Source of the DNA: Clarkia xantiana subsp. parviflora
Taxonomy: Eukaryota; Streptophyta; Magnoliopsida; Myrtales; Onagraceae
Assembly (NCBI GenBank): GCA_036873135.1
Contig: JAPTYO010000011.1
Location: 18,486,747-18,550,746 of the forward strand
Reading direction: 5' to 3'
Length of the DNA: 64,000 nucleotides
Shown: one piece after another, positions 43,809 to 55,032 of the stretch
How the letters are laid out: each line of letters starts with the position of its first letter
Position numbering within the stretch: position 1 is the first letter of the stretch
Translations under genes and position numbers: made by a program
Notes under the pieces: generated by a model
Seen by the model: only the letters and a program-made list of their open reading frames with translations
Told to the model about the DNA's origin: nothing
The model's database searches: none

Positions 43809-44663
43809 GCTAGCAGGAAGATAAGTACGAAAAGTCGACACGCTTTTCTAAAGAGGCGGCGCCAGGATTTCTGTACCAACTTAGTCGACATACCACAAAG
43901 AGGAGTGCACTATTCAAGGAAAACTCTCTCCTAAGGAAGGGTGAGGTGGCCACGTGCTTGTGACCAGCTTAGAGAACCCTTCCCCTTAAGGAAAGTTGAG
44001 GTGGAGACCTGCTTGTCACCTTTTGAATCGCCAGTGTCTATCTCAGCTAATCACAATAGGCGGCCGCCGCCCCTAGAAGCAGCCCAATCAAAGAAAAGCA
44101 GCCGCCACTAAAAGTCGGCTGGTTAAAAACTATAAATAGTTGTCAGACCTAAAATCTGACCTAAGGCGATTAAATGTTTTGAAAACGCACAGATTTTAAA
44201 AGAGTCGCCACTAGTTAATTACGGCTAACTAGAAACCTAAATTACCTAGGTAAATAACGAGTTAAACACCTAGGTATATTAAACAGTTTGCGATCAGAAA
44301 CTTGAGTCCGGAGGTTCAGTTACGAATTAAGAAAAATTTTTAATTTTTTTCTTCTAATTATGCCCTTTCGGTACTTGATTAACCTATATACTGATCCTAA
44401 AATTAAAACCTGCATTACGTCGAATTAATCTAATGATATCAAAATTAAACTAATTTTCATGCGCAAATTTTTATTAACGACATATCTAAACCTAAAAAAT
44501 CATATTAAGTATCTAAAACTCCTAATTGACATGAAATCTAAATAAAATCAAACATGCTCAAAATCATGATACAATTTAGTAATTACATGTCATATACATA
44601 TTTATATACAATAAAACATGTCGTTTAATTAGGTCTATATCTAAACTATCTAATTAACATAGT

Positions 44664-44695
<32 letters not shown>

Positions 44696-45957
44696 GTTAA
44701 ATAGATAACAGAAGATAAAACAAAAATAATTAAATAAACTAAAAATAAAAATAAAAACACAAAAAACGCTGGACTATACCTGTTGAGGCCGACGGCAGCA
44801 ACAGAGGGCCACCTGGGATGCAGAGGAAGACCACGCAGGTGACTGGACGGCAGCGTGTTCCTGGGCGGCGCAGCGGACGAGGACGGGTTGTATCACAGGG
44901 ACCGGCTGGAGCTTGGGACGGGCCGGTACGATGCTGTCACGCCTCCTTCTGCAGTCCGACGCAGTGGATCCCAGTGATGAAGGGCTACTGGTGGTGACTC
45001 CGGCAACGACGAGACGAGATTGGAGTGTTGGCCAGGCGCCAAACGAATCGTGAGCGCTGGTTGGCTGAGTTTCTCGCCGGAGCAAGGTGCAGGCACAACG
45101 ATGGAGCCGGTCGTGGTGGTCTGCGCGGCGGAGCTGCACGGGAAGAGGAGGTCCGTACGGCGGTAGGACCTTGACCGGACGAGGTTGGCAGCAAAAACGA
45201 CGCCGGCGAAGGGTGGCTGAAGCAATGGCCGGCGGACTCCAGGCGGTCGGCGAAGGCAGGAGCGAGACAACAAGAGAAAAAAAAAAGAATTTTTTTTAAA
45301 CAAAATTAAAGTAGAAAGCAAAAAAAAAAAAAAAAAAAAATGCACGGACTACGAGGAAAAGTATATTATTATTGTTGTCTTGGTCACTGTGTCCTTTTAC
45401 ATTGTACTAGGGACCTATTTATAGCTAGAATAGGCCCTAAAAATTAGGAAAAGAATATTTGCCTCAATATACACACCTATAATTCCGAAAATTATACTTA
45501 TATATTTATGAATATTACCATAAACATATAATATATATTTTCTGAATATTACATAATATTTAATTCATATATACTGTCATAATTTGAACTAAGCCTATTT
45601 TTAGCAACCTCGTGACCTTCCATATCCAGATACTTCAATTTTTAAAAGCGTTACACATAACATTTTTAATCGTGTTATATACGTGTCGTGCGTACCAAAA
45701 TTAGGTGTTTACAGTAGTAAGATGTTTTCATACATTCGGAGATTATTTTTATTTTATCACTCATAGATTCCATATACTAACTTAAGCTTCAGAGTGGAAT
45801 CAGAGGCATAATCCCCACCCCTTTTTAGGTACTCACCAAATTCAAGCTCAGGAAGGAAACTAAGTACCCGTTCATAGTCACGAAAGGTACCTAAAAGCAA
45901 CCAAGGTGAGATCCTAGAAGTTCACTTCCGAGCAAGGCCAGACAGACTTGATCCAAT
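43809..45957 (+). repeat. E7 LTR copy B, truncated and interrupted
   Basis: Follows copy A almost directly. Repeat units CTAAGGAAGGGTGAGGTGGC at 43930-44010, TATA box TATAAATA at 44131-44138, then a solo LTR (44141-45713), then TTTCATACATTCGGAG to ACTTGATCCAATA. It ends at a primer-site-like TTTGGCGCTATATGTAGGAA (45958-45977). The first 80 or so bases present in copy A are not recognisable. Confidence 0.65.
44141..45713 (-). repeat. 1.57-kb solo LTR of another family
   Basis: On the minus strand it starts TGTAAACACCTAATTTTGG and ends GGTCTGACA. The flanks ATAGT (44136-44140) and GTAGT (45714-45718) are a 5-bp duplication with one mismatch. A TATA box lies on the minus strand at 45416-45423. 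A GC-rich block (44770-45260) and an A-run (45320-45341) follow inside. The TG...CA ends, size and TSD support an LTR; the family is not determined. ORFs in the GC-rich block are compositional. Confidence 0.75.
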
Positions 45958-45977
45958 ATTTGGCGCTATATGTAGGA

Positions 45978-46390
45978 ACTCGATCAAGAAGTCATGGCCC
46001 CATCAAGGAATCACTCAAGACAATACACTACATACGAGGTTACCATGGCTCTGAATGGAATTACCCAAGGTCCTGAGGAAACATTGGCCAACTACTACCA
46101 TCATTTTGGACGGGCGCTTCATCGAATTAATGAAGGATTCCATGAAGGAGAAGTCATTCGATCATTCTTCAAGGGTTAGGGCCTCAATCTCGACCTCTGG
46201 CTATCACTAGATTCACGGAGCCAGTGGAGAGATGAGAAGACTTAGCCCAAAGGATAAGGTTCCATATCCGAGTGGAAAAAAACTCGAAGTAACCTTCGAA
46301 TCCAACCAGGAGAAACCCGCCAGGACCGTAGAAGAAATCTGCCCTCAAGAGGAGACTTCCAGCAAGTCCAGCGGAAGTTGGAAGAAATGC
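45978..46390 (+). pseudogene. gag: Tat gag remnant of E7
   Basis: GPEETLANYYHHFGRALHRI near 46070-46130 matches the E5 gag block GPDETLANYYTRYHKI. It lies only about 100 bp after the primer site, although in E5 it is about 260 codons into gag, so an internal deletion has brought it forward. Frames break at 46180 and again before 46260. Confidence 0.72.
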
Positions 46391-46394
46391 ATTT

Positions 46395-47565
46395 GTTTAG
46401 AAATTTCGCCTCCAACATGGTGCTTGGGCGTGGTTGTGAAGATTCTCGAGTGCATAGAGTCCAAGGGCCAAATGGTGCGCCCAGTTTTCCTTCGTGTCGA
46501 TCCGTCAAGAGTCGAGAAAGGAACGGGTGCTTTAACTTCTTTTATGGCTAAACACAAAGAGAACTTCAAGGACGACCCAGAAAAGATAAAAAAGTGGAAA
46601 CAAGTGCTTCGAGATGCAACCATTTTGTCTGGATTCCATGGTAGGAATTTCGTGAGTTGGAAGACAAGTATTGTTAAAGCTTTCTTTAACCTAATTGCTG
46701 ACAGTTTTGAAGGCAGCAGCTTTCCTGTGGATGTTAGAGATACTTCAAGACAAGACGGCATGGCAAAATTGCAACAAACCCTTCTCTGTGACATGTTGCG
46801 AAATCCGAATATGAAAGTGGGATACTCCATCACAGGAGTGAAACTAATACAGGAAAGGCTTCTTGATAAAAGGGTTCTTTTGGTTCTTGATTATGTTGAT
46901 ACTTTGGGCATATTAAGAGATTTACTTGGAAATGGGCATTGGTTTGCTTCAGGAAGCCGAATTATTGTAACAACAAGAAAAGAAGAAGCATTAGTTGACC
47001 ATTGTGTAGAAATTTAATAGTTTGATCGGTTGAATTACGATGACCCTCTTCAACTTTTCTGCTGGAATGCATTCAAGCACCAGCTCCTGCAAGAGTTTAC
47101 GAGCAACTTTGGTTTTCTTTTATGAGTTGTGAAATAGAATTCCCTTGTTCCTTATTGTTTTGGGTTCTTATTTGAAAGGTAAAAGCAGTAAGGAATGACT
47201 CCAAGCATTTAGTAGGTTGGAATAATTAATCACACGAGTAAAGCTAATGAAGTCGTGAGAATTAATGTTGAAAATTTAGGAACTCATGAGAGAAAGTTTT
47301 TTTCTTGATATAGCTTGTTTGTTTAAACTGGAAGAGAGAGATTATGTTGTAAAATAGTGGGATCGTTGTAATTTTTATCCTCATAGTGGACTGTCAATTC
47401 TTTCTGAGATGTCAGTCATATCAATTAAGTCAAGCAAGATATGGATGCATGACATGATTCAAGAACTGGGTCAAGAAATTGTACATGCAAAATCTTCCGG
47501 TGATCCAAGCAAACGCAGCAGGCTCGCTGTGAGGATGTTCTGCAAGCGCTAAAATGAAATTTTGT
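46395..47565 (+). pseudogene. TIR-NBS (TNL) disease-resistance gene fragment
   Basis: The second half of a TIR domain (WCLGVVVKILECIESKGQ, VFLRVDPSRVEK, KWKQVLRDATILSGF) is followed by a rump P-loop (WKTSIVKAFF), then FEGSSFPVDVRDTSRQDG, kinase-2 KRVLLVLDYVD, RNBS-B GSRIIVTTRKE, and after two stops (47015-47020) LNYDDPLQLFCWNAFKHQ. Further on, in shifted frames, come FLDIACLFKLEERDYV and WMHDMIQELGQEIV with the MHD motif. Family members sense pathogen effectors. Here the first half of TIR and the LRR are missing, the region between TIR and P-loop is deleted, and key residues are changed (TIR Glu of the WCLDEL motif, P-loop Gly, second Asp of kinase-2). The first 60 residues of the open frame at 46232 belong to gag read out of frame. 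Confidence 0.85.
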
Positions 47566-50533
47566 AAGTTATTCGCTAATCATCTTCATTTACTCTAAGG
47601 CAGACACGAAGCCAGAAAATATAGCTAAAGGGGGCAGCAAATGCTATTTATATTAAGTTCTACTTCTTGTTGTTTTAAGGGATTCACAGCAATTTCAACG
47701 AATTGCTTAATTTGTTCAATTTTTTTTAATAAAAAATTTATCCATACCTATTAAATCACTATTTATAATTATAAAATTTATGAATGTGTAAAACAATAAA
47801 ATGAAATAATAAACTTGTATAAATTTCAAATTTAAAATAATCTAAAAGTGTAAAAATATACTGTGTAAAGTAAAAAGCAACAAAACAAATGACTAAATTA
47901 AAAAATTACAGCAAAGTATACTGGATAAAAAATATTTTAACTATATTTACAATTATTATTTAGTAAAAAACTAAAATCACTAATTAAAAAAAAATTATAG
48001 GTCATGAACTCATTTTTTAAATTTAAAAAAAATTGAGTATTCATTAACAGAATTACATAAATCCAATCCAATTTTCTTGTTCTAGTTAACTTAATAAACA
48101 TAGATATAATATTTACACTAAAAGAGTTACCAAAAATAAAAATTATTCTAAAGATAGGTATACAAAGGGAAGCAGACAAATCCATAAACCCTATTCAGGC
48201 ATTTAGACAACTAGCTAGCAATAGAAGGTTTGTTTAATGAAAATTTCAGCTAAGATTCTAATCTTAATTTAATTTCTTTGTCCAATTAATATCCACAATC
48301 ACTCTAACCTTTCATCTAATTACATTTCCCTAAATTGCATGTGTAATTCGGTTTAAGAACAAGAAGAACAGAAGTGCTCAAAGAAATAGGTACCTTCTAG
48401 CACGATTTGCTCTAGTTATCGAATGAGTTTCTCCGAAAACACCTCTACTGCTTCATTCAAAACCCGAAGTGTGATTTTCTGATCAATTGGAAATCAATTG
48501 CAAGATAAAAGGATGTCAATGTCCAAAGATACTATGAATGAGAATGCCACCAGAATTTCTTTCTTTTATATAGAATTGTGATTGATATTTTTATAATCGC
48601 ATACATTTAGCTAAGTAATATATATTCTTTCTATAAACCTCCTGGTAGATTAATGCTCAAATCCCAATCTATAACGATTTTTCTCTTTAATGAATTCTAT
48701 CTCTATTTTTGTTATGAGTATCATTTATTCAATTGAATTTTGGAGGCAGATCTGAATATATGGATTATATCTAAATTTTAAATGGGGCAAATTGCTCTAT
48801 TCTTAATTTTCTTGTATTCTCAGTACTAATTTGTATAAATCCAGAGGGGAAATTGCCCTCTCCGCTCACTTGTGCACTCGTGCATGCTTTAAGGGAATGT
48901 CTAATCATTTTAACAAAAAAGAAGAAGTCATTTCTAACAATATAGTTTATCAAACAAAAATTAATTATATTTTAATAATTTGTTGTCATGAGCGGAATAT
49001 AAAATCTGATAGCCACAAAGTTAGATATATTAGATAAATCTAATAGGTACAATGCTTATTTGAAAAATAAACATCATTAACTCGATATTGATTGTGGGTT
49101 TAATGTAGTTGGTCAACATGACACTTGATTGTGGTGGATTAATCTAGTTTAATATTTATGGTCATATTGTCATTAGTTCTAATAAGGGTACATAGAGAAC
49201 AAATGAAAATACAAAGGAAAATTCTTAAGTAAGGAGACTCCTTTTTTTAGGAAAAAACGGAGACCACTTAGATGATGACACATAATCAATTACTTCAAGT
49301 TCTTGTAGGCTATACATACATATATAAATGTTTCCCAACTTAACCGTCGTCTCTTTTTTTATTCTTTTACTAAACTTTAAACTTTTTTCTCTTACTGCAG
49401 TAAACTTTACTCTTCCCACGAGACTAAACAAAAAAAAAAATATCTATCGTAAGAAATTTTAAGTGCTGTTTCCGTTCTAATTTTTTATATTAGTGAAATT
49501 TTATAAAAAAAAAAAAACTTTGACAACACAAATATTAAAACGTCATTATATTATTAATTTTGTTTTCGCTGGTTAATTTTAGGTGGCACCTATTAGGAGG
49601 AACCTTCTGACCTCTGGTTAATGGATAAATGACAAAACCGCTACGTCATATTATATAATTTAATTATCAATTATCAAGATAGTTAATAAAAATTAATTAC
49701 ATTTTGTGCTAAATACTACTCATATGAAAACTTATATGATAATACTACTGATTAGTGCTGTGCTCGGAAATTTGTTTTTAAAATTACTATATTAATAAGA
49801 AACATATGCATTGTTGAATAATATTTTATACTAGTGTAAGCAAGTATGAAAACTTATATGATAATACTACTGATTAGTGTTGTGCTTGGAATTTTGTTTT
49901 TAAAATTACTATATTAATAAGAAACGTATGCATTGTTGAATAATATTTTATACTAGTGTAAGCAAGTTATAAATATATAGTAATATATGTCATTAGACAA
50001 ATTTCAACATCTTTGACTTTTACACCAAACCAACCATAAGTGTCCAATTTGTCCTTAAGGGTTCACCAGTCAAATTGGTTTTTAGAAAAAGACCAAAAAA
50101 TACAGACACATATCATATATATATTAATTGCTTTTGTAAATAATAAACATATCTAAGAATTACTATAATTTTGTTCGATTAAGTTAAAAGTTGTCATGTG
50201 GCGAAACCGGTGAATTTATTTAAAACACAACAGAATCTTATGTCACGTCAGCTTCAAGTCATTAAATAATATTTTATAATTCTAATCTTTATACATATAT
50301 ATTAGTTTAATATTATATTTACTCTTGAAAATTATACTCAAATAGCCATAACATTTTCTATATGAATATATTTTTTCATGTGAAAGTATAGATGAAAATC
50401 TTATGAAAATCTTTCAAACACACAAATATACTCTTCATTTTCCTTTTTATTAAGTTCTATAATGTGGAGAGGAGGGTTGAACCATAAGGAGATATAAAAT
50501 ATGAATGATATAAATGATTCAACCAAGTATTTA
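47566..50533. other. AT-rich intergenic DNA, no gene
   Basis: About 3 kb of AT-rich sequence with no coherent ORF, RNA gene or recognisable element apart from the tandem duplication at 49723-49966. The LRR portion expected after the TNL fragment is not present. Confidence 0.6.
49723..49966. repeat. 122-bp tandem duplication
   Basis: Two adjacent copies (49723-49844 and 49845-49966) starting TATGAAAACTTATATG and ending GTGTAAGCAAG differ at about four positions. No function is evident. Confidence 0.92.
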
Positions 50534-50538
50534 CATGT
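50534..50538. repeat. target duplication of E4, left copy
   Basis: CATGT, identical to 61295-61299 on the other side of the element. Confidence 0.95.
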
Positions 50539-51192
50539 TGTTGGATCACGGTTAGAATTCCGGTACGGTCTTGACAGAAATCCAAGGTCCTTCGCTCCAC
50601 GTAATCCTGCAAGAGGGGAATAGACCGGGCGGTGACCCAGAATCCCTCTCCGATGCTTAAATGAGAATCTCGTGGCGGACAAAGCAAGAAAAAGTACTCG
50701 TATGTAATTGTGTATATGATCTGAGGTAACTTCTTCCTTTATATAGGAGAGGAGTTACCCCAGTTACCTGGTGAACTGCCAGGGCAGTTAGCCCACGCTC
50801 CGCGTATCTCGGCCACGTTCCGCTTATCTCGGCCAGTTCCGCTTATCTCGGCCAGTTCCGCCTATCTCGGGACACTTCCGCTTATCTTGGGCCACTTCCC
50901 CACTACTCTGATAGTGGGCGTGTTTCTTGGCCTCAACCTCTGATAGCAAGTCCCGACTAATATCGGGGACTCCAGAGTTATCTTATTAAGTCACCGCTCG
51001 GGGCCCCTTGTCATCGTGACAGGGCCAACATCCTCAGGGATTCATCATCGGGGCCTACTTAAAGGCATCTCATCGGGACTCCTCTTGTCGGGACCCTTCG
51101 CATTGGTCTTCTTGACCTCTTTTAGGGCCCAGTGGGCCTATTCACCGTTTACTCGTCGTTAAAGGGCCTAACGGCTATAGCGAAACCCATCA
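50539..51192 (-). repeat. 3' LTR of E4 (654 bp)
   Basis: Sense ends TGATGGGTTTCGC and GTGATCCAACA. TATA box on the minus strand at 50738-50745. A five-fold 20-bp repeat (CGGCCAGTTCCGCTTATCTC) lies at 50810-50895 in U3. Confidence 0.95.
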
Positions 51193-51204
51193 TTTGCCCC
51201 CAAG
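51193..51204 (-). other. polypurine tract of E4
   Basis: Minus strand CTTGGGGGCAAA directly before the 3' LTR start. Confidence 0.85.
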
Positions 51205-51575
51205 AAATGAGGGACTTACAGTTCGTCGTGTCTTTAAACTCCTGACCTCCCGATATCGGTATCGGAGGCTTTTCCCTTGACAAAATTTATTGACACGGAC
51301 CTTCTCGCCCACGATTCCTCGATACCTCGAGGATAGTCACCAAATTCGAGAAGACTCCTCGGTTACTCGGCCATTAAATGCAGCAGGTGACGAAGCGATG
51401 GTTTTGGCACCCGTGCCTGATTTTTCGCGCCTGATTTTTTCTGAAAAAGTACTTTTCAGGCCGTTTCATCATTAACATCTCTTTCCCTTCTGCCCGTTTT
51501 ATCTCAACGGCCCGGATTGAAACGTTTCACCTTCAACGGTCCAGATCAGAATGTCCTTTCGACTATCCCTTCTCC

Positions 51576-51582
51576 TATAAAA
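51576..51582 (+). promoter_or_regulatory. TATA box of the E4 antisense gene
   Basis: TATAAAA in CTCCTATAAAACCC, 153-159 bp before the inferred ATG at 51735. It faces into the element from next to the 3' LTR, on the opposite strand. Confidence 0.7.
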
Positions 51583-51734
51583 CCCTAATTCTGGGCACTG
51601 TTCTTCTTTTACAGTTTCACTCTCTGCGATTTCAAAAGCTCTGCAACTTTGAAAGCTCAAGTTCTTCCTCAGCTTCCTGTTCTCCGATCAATCTTCCGGC
51701 GACCGTCAAGATCATCATTTTCGCTCCAATTCAT

Positions 51735-54510
51735 CATGTCTTGTAAGACTTCCTTCTCTGATATTAGCGTAGCTTTTCCCTTATCTTTGATCAGTTTACT
51801 TGTATTTTTTCCGAAAACCCACTACGCCTTTTCTTGCCATGGCTAATTTTCAGACAGCGGATCCAGTTCTGAGGGGAGAAAACCCTTCAACTTCGATTAC
51901 GCTCCCAACGAAATCTCGGTGACTGCCTACGATGCAGCTCTTCGAGAAGGATGCATTACTCTAACCTGGGAACCTCGCCTTCCTTTCTATCGCCACCGTG
52001 CCTCGGGTGACCCTGTGGTCACTCGTCCCGAGGAAGGGGAGATATTTGTCTCCACCGGACAAATATCGGTAGGTATCCGGTCCCCCTTATGCGGGAATCT
52101 GGTTGAGATGTGTGCCCATTACAAGACGCATCCAACTACCTTCTCCCCACACGCCATCCGCGTGTGGAACGCTTTTCAAGTCCTCTACTTCCGACAGAAG
52201 TGGGTCTACAGCCTCCAACTCTTCCGAACCTTCTACGGAATGAAGTGCAACGAGGCTGGGGTTTGCGCCTTCTATCCTCGGATGCCAAAATGGAATAAGC
52301 AGCAGCTTGCACGGTGCAGTTGGACCAGTGACACCTGGAAGGTTGTCAAGGGTCGGGGGCTCCTCTTTGACACAGGATCCGACAACAGCGGGTGGAAGAG
52401 GAGCTACTTCTTCATTAAGAACAGTTCTATCCCATGGCCCCGATGGGAGGTTGAAGCGGACTCTCCTCCCGCTTATCACACCTATTCCGATGAAGATTTC
52501 CAAATTCTTCACTGCATCCAGCTTTACCGTTGGGGGGAGTCTTACACTCCCCTCGACGCTAACTCCCTCACGGAGCGGGACCTGGTGAATGCCGGGATCC
52601 GCCTCCTCGATACAATCTCTGGGGGTCAACTCCACGACGGCCCCTCCAATATGGTTCCTTGGGTAATATTTCTGATCACGTCTCTGTTTTCCGTTGTTTG
52701 CAGCTAAGAAGGTATCACTGCTGACCAATCTCATCCTTAAGCAGGAGGAGACCGACGCTTTCCAGCGCCCCGCGCGGAAGAGGAAGTCGGCAAAGAAGGC
52801 CACCGCTTCGTCGGGATCTCCCTCCGCGGAGAGGACTAAGCGGACCCGAGTGGAGGAGATGGACAGGCTCTTCAATGTCCAGAATGCCGAAGAAGGTAAA
52901 CAACTCCGCCTAGCTATTAAATCTTACAGGAAGCAAGTTCCTAAGGAGTTAATCCCCTCCAGCAAGGAGGCCCGAATCAGAGAGATCAAACGCATCCTCC
53001 GAGGGGAAACTCCCCGCATCCTCAAGGCGGGTTACTACAACTACCACGGGAAAGACCAATACCTTTCTCGGCGCGTCATTTGGTGTAAGGACCCTAACCA
53101 ACTTCCTGACTATCTTTCTGAAGCAACTCATCCTCTAGGTGCAGGTCAATCGGGAACTCAGTCGGGGGCCGGAGTTTCAGCAGGGGCAGCACTTTCCGGT
53201 GCTCGAGTTGGAGAGGGTCTCCCTCAACTTCCTGCCCCGATGGGATCGGGGGCTGGAGAAACCCCGACAGGCGATCAGTTTCGTCGGGTGGAAGATCTGG
53301 ACTCCTCCGAGGAGACGGACGAGGGCCTCGCCTTAATTCGTCGTCGGGGGACGAGGCAGTCCCCACTGAAGCCAACCTCCAGGGGGCTGCCCACCTCACC
53401 TCCTTTGCAGCAGCATTCGCCCATCCACAGCTTGACTCCCTCTGGGTCCCAGGGCGACTCGGAGATGCGCACCTCCACGACACCAGTCGGTCCTCCTCCT
53501 CTCCCCTTAGACGGGAGCTTCTACAAGGTTTACGACCCCAACCAAAAGGCGGCTCCCTAGACCCCGATCCAGACGCTGCAAGGGGTCCAGCTCCGACAGG
53601 GTGATACATACCCGGAGCTGGGTCTGCATTTGGTGGCAGGCTCGGTTTTTGCGTCTTTGAGGCTTCCGCTCTCCCTGGATCGGGAGGACATCCGCGCGGA
53701 TATCCGGGGAATGGCTATTCGTCGGGTGGAGGTAAGGCTATCATTTTCTCCTTTTAGTCAATAAGACAATATATTCATGTGCTAACCTTTTCCTCTCTTC
53801 ATCGCAGGAGATGGCGGACATGAACCGCTTTCGGGTACATCTTGGCCCTCGAGGAGGCTCTGGAGCAGGAGCGGGCCAAGGGGGCTCCCGCGATTGTAGC
53901 CAAGCTTGAGGAGGATCTCGCGGCCTCCGAGTCTTCGAGGGGCAAATTGGCCAAGGAGCAAGCCCTCCTCAACCGAAAGACTCGGGACCTCCAAAAGCAG
54001 GTTCATGACTTCGAGGGGCTGCTGAAGCGGGAGCAGCAGGAGCGGAAAAAGGACGCGGAAGCTCGGGACAAACTTGTCCTCGAGAAGAAGGCTCTGGAGC
54101 GGGAAATTGCTGAGGTTCCCGCCAAGCTGGCCGCGGCTGAGACCAAGGGTCGGGAAGATTATCGGGGCTCCGAGGACTTCCAAGCTGACGCGGTAAAATT
54201 CTGTACCGCGGAGGTGGAGAACACCCTTTTCAACGCGGTCGAGGAGCTCCATCTGGAGTATGGCGACGCCATCAACTTTGATAAGTCTGCGACTCTCGCT
54301 CCTTTTGCGAAGAGGTATTTCGACCTCTCGGAGGAGAGTGATGAGGGCAACACCCCCGCGGGTATTGAAGACGTGGCGGAGCTTCCAAGTGCCGATCCTC
54401 CGACAGTTGACCCCCCGATAATCGACCCTCCAGCAGCTGAACCTGTGGAGCCTTCTGCCACAGATCTCGTAGATCCTGCTTCCGCCGATGCTTACAAGGA
54501 CCAAGTTTGA
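51735..54510 (+). pseudogene. antisense gene of E4, four exons, nearly intact
   Basis: Inferred exons: 51735-51741, 51854-52672, about 52704/52709-53731, and 53808-54510. Intron 1 (51742-51853) has GTAAGA...TTTTCAG borders; intron 2 starts GTAATA at 52673 with an ambiguous acceptor (only the one after 52708 keeps the frame); intron 3 (53732-53807, 76 bp, GTAAGG...TCGCAG) is phase 0. The N-domain (exon 2) has LVEMCAHYKTHPT, AIRVWNAFQVLYF, YSLQLFRTFYG and many Trp. Exon 3 has a basic stretch (RKRKSAKK) and TYPELGLHLVAG. Exon 4 is a long coiled coil (about 54-150 of the ORF at 53842) ending in Pro/Asp-rich repeats (DPPTVDPPIIDPP). Damage: stop TAG at 53558-53560 and a one-base frameshift near 53832. 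The basic stretch suggests a nuclear protein; the function is unknown. Confidence 0.8.
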
Positions 54511-54599
54511 TGCTCTATCTTTATAGTCCTTGTAATTTCCTCCCTTTGTAATGTATCCTCGGGCCTTTGAGCCCTCCAAATATCAAACTTTTTTAGTTC

Positions 54600-55032
54600 T
54601 GATTATCATTACACCACTTTAAGGTGATTACGTCACTTAAGACATTTCAACACATCACTTAAGACGATTTAGCCCACACCACTTAAGGCGATTTAATCGT
54701 GCCAACTAAGGCCATTCAATTCGCACCACCTAAGGCGACTTAGCCACACTTAGAATAAATCTAAGAACCACGCACCACCTAAGGCGACTTAACAACTGCA
54801 CCACTTAAGGCGACTTAACAATACTTAGAATAAATCTAAGAACAACCTGATCGGAAGTAACCTCTTTATTCATTGATGGCTCAAAATATGCTTACATCGA
54901 ATCAAACGATAGATAACTTGCACCACTGAAGGCGACTTAACAACATCGTGCACCACTGAAGGCGACTTAATAACATCGTGCACCACTGAAGGCGACTTAA
55001 TAACATCGTGCACCAATGAAGGCGACTTAATA
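54600..55032. repeat. tandem repeats behind pol of E4
   Basis: Units of the type CACCACTTAAGGCGACTTA recur about ten times with spacing of 25-45 bp; the last four (54918-55032) are regular 31-bp units TGCACCACTGAAGGCGACTT. An AATAAATCTAAGAAC block occurs twice (about 54752 and 54832). This is the same position as the arrays of E1 and E5, with unrelated sequence. Confidence 0.88.

Noticed and set aside
44893..45345. 150-residue minus ORF beginning with a Phe run
   Set aside because: It reads an A-run and a GC-rich block of a solo LTR; composition explains it, and no domain is visible.
46232..46394. First 54 codons of the TNL-containing ORF as part of the resistance gene
   Set aside because: This stretch matches gag sequence in another frame; the TNL similarity begins only near 46395.
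50401..50687. ORFs in the E4 3' LTR repeated at 60473-60793
   Set aside because: Identical because the LTRs are identical; they lie in R/U5 and lack family features.
52087..52875. 262-residue minus ORF
   Set aside because: Shadow of exons 2 and 3 of the antisense gene; it crosses the inferred intron and has no pol or gag motif.
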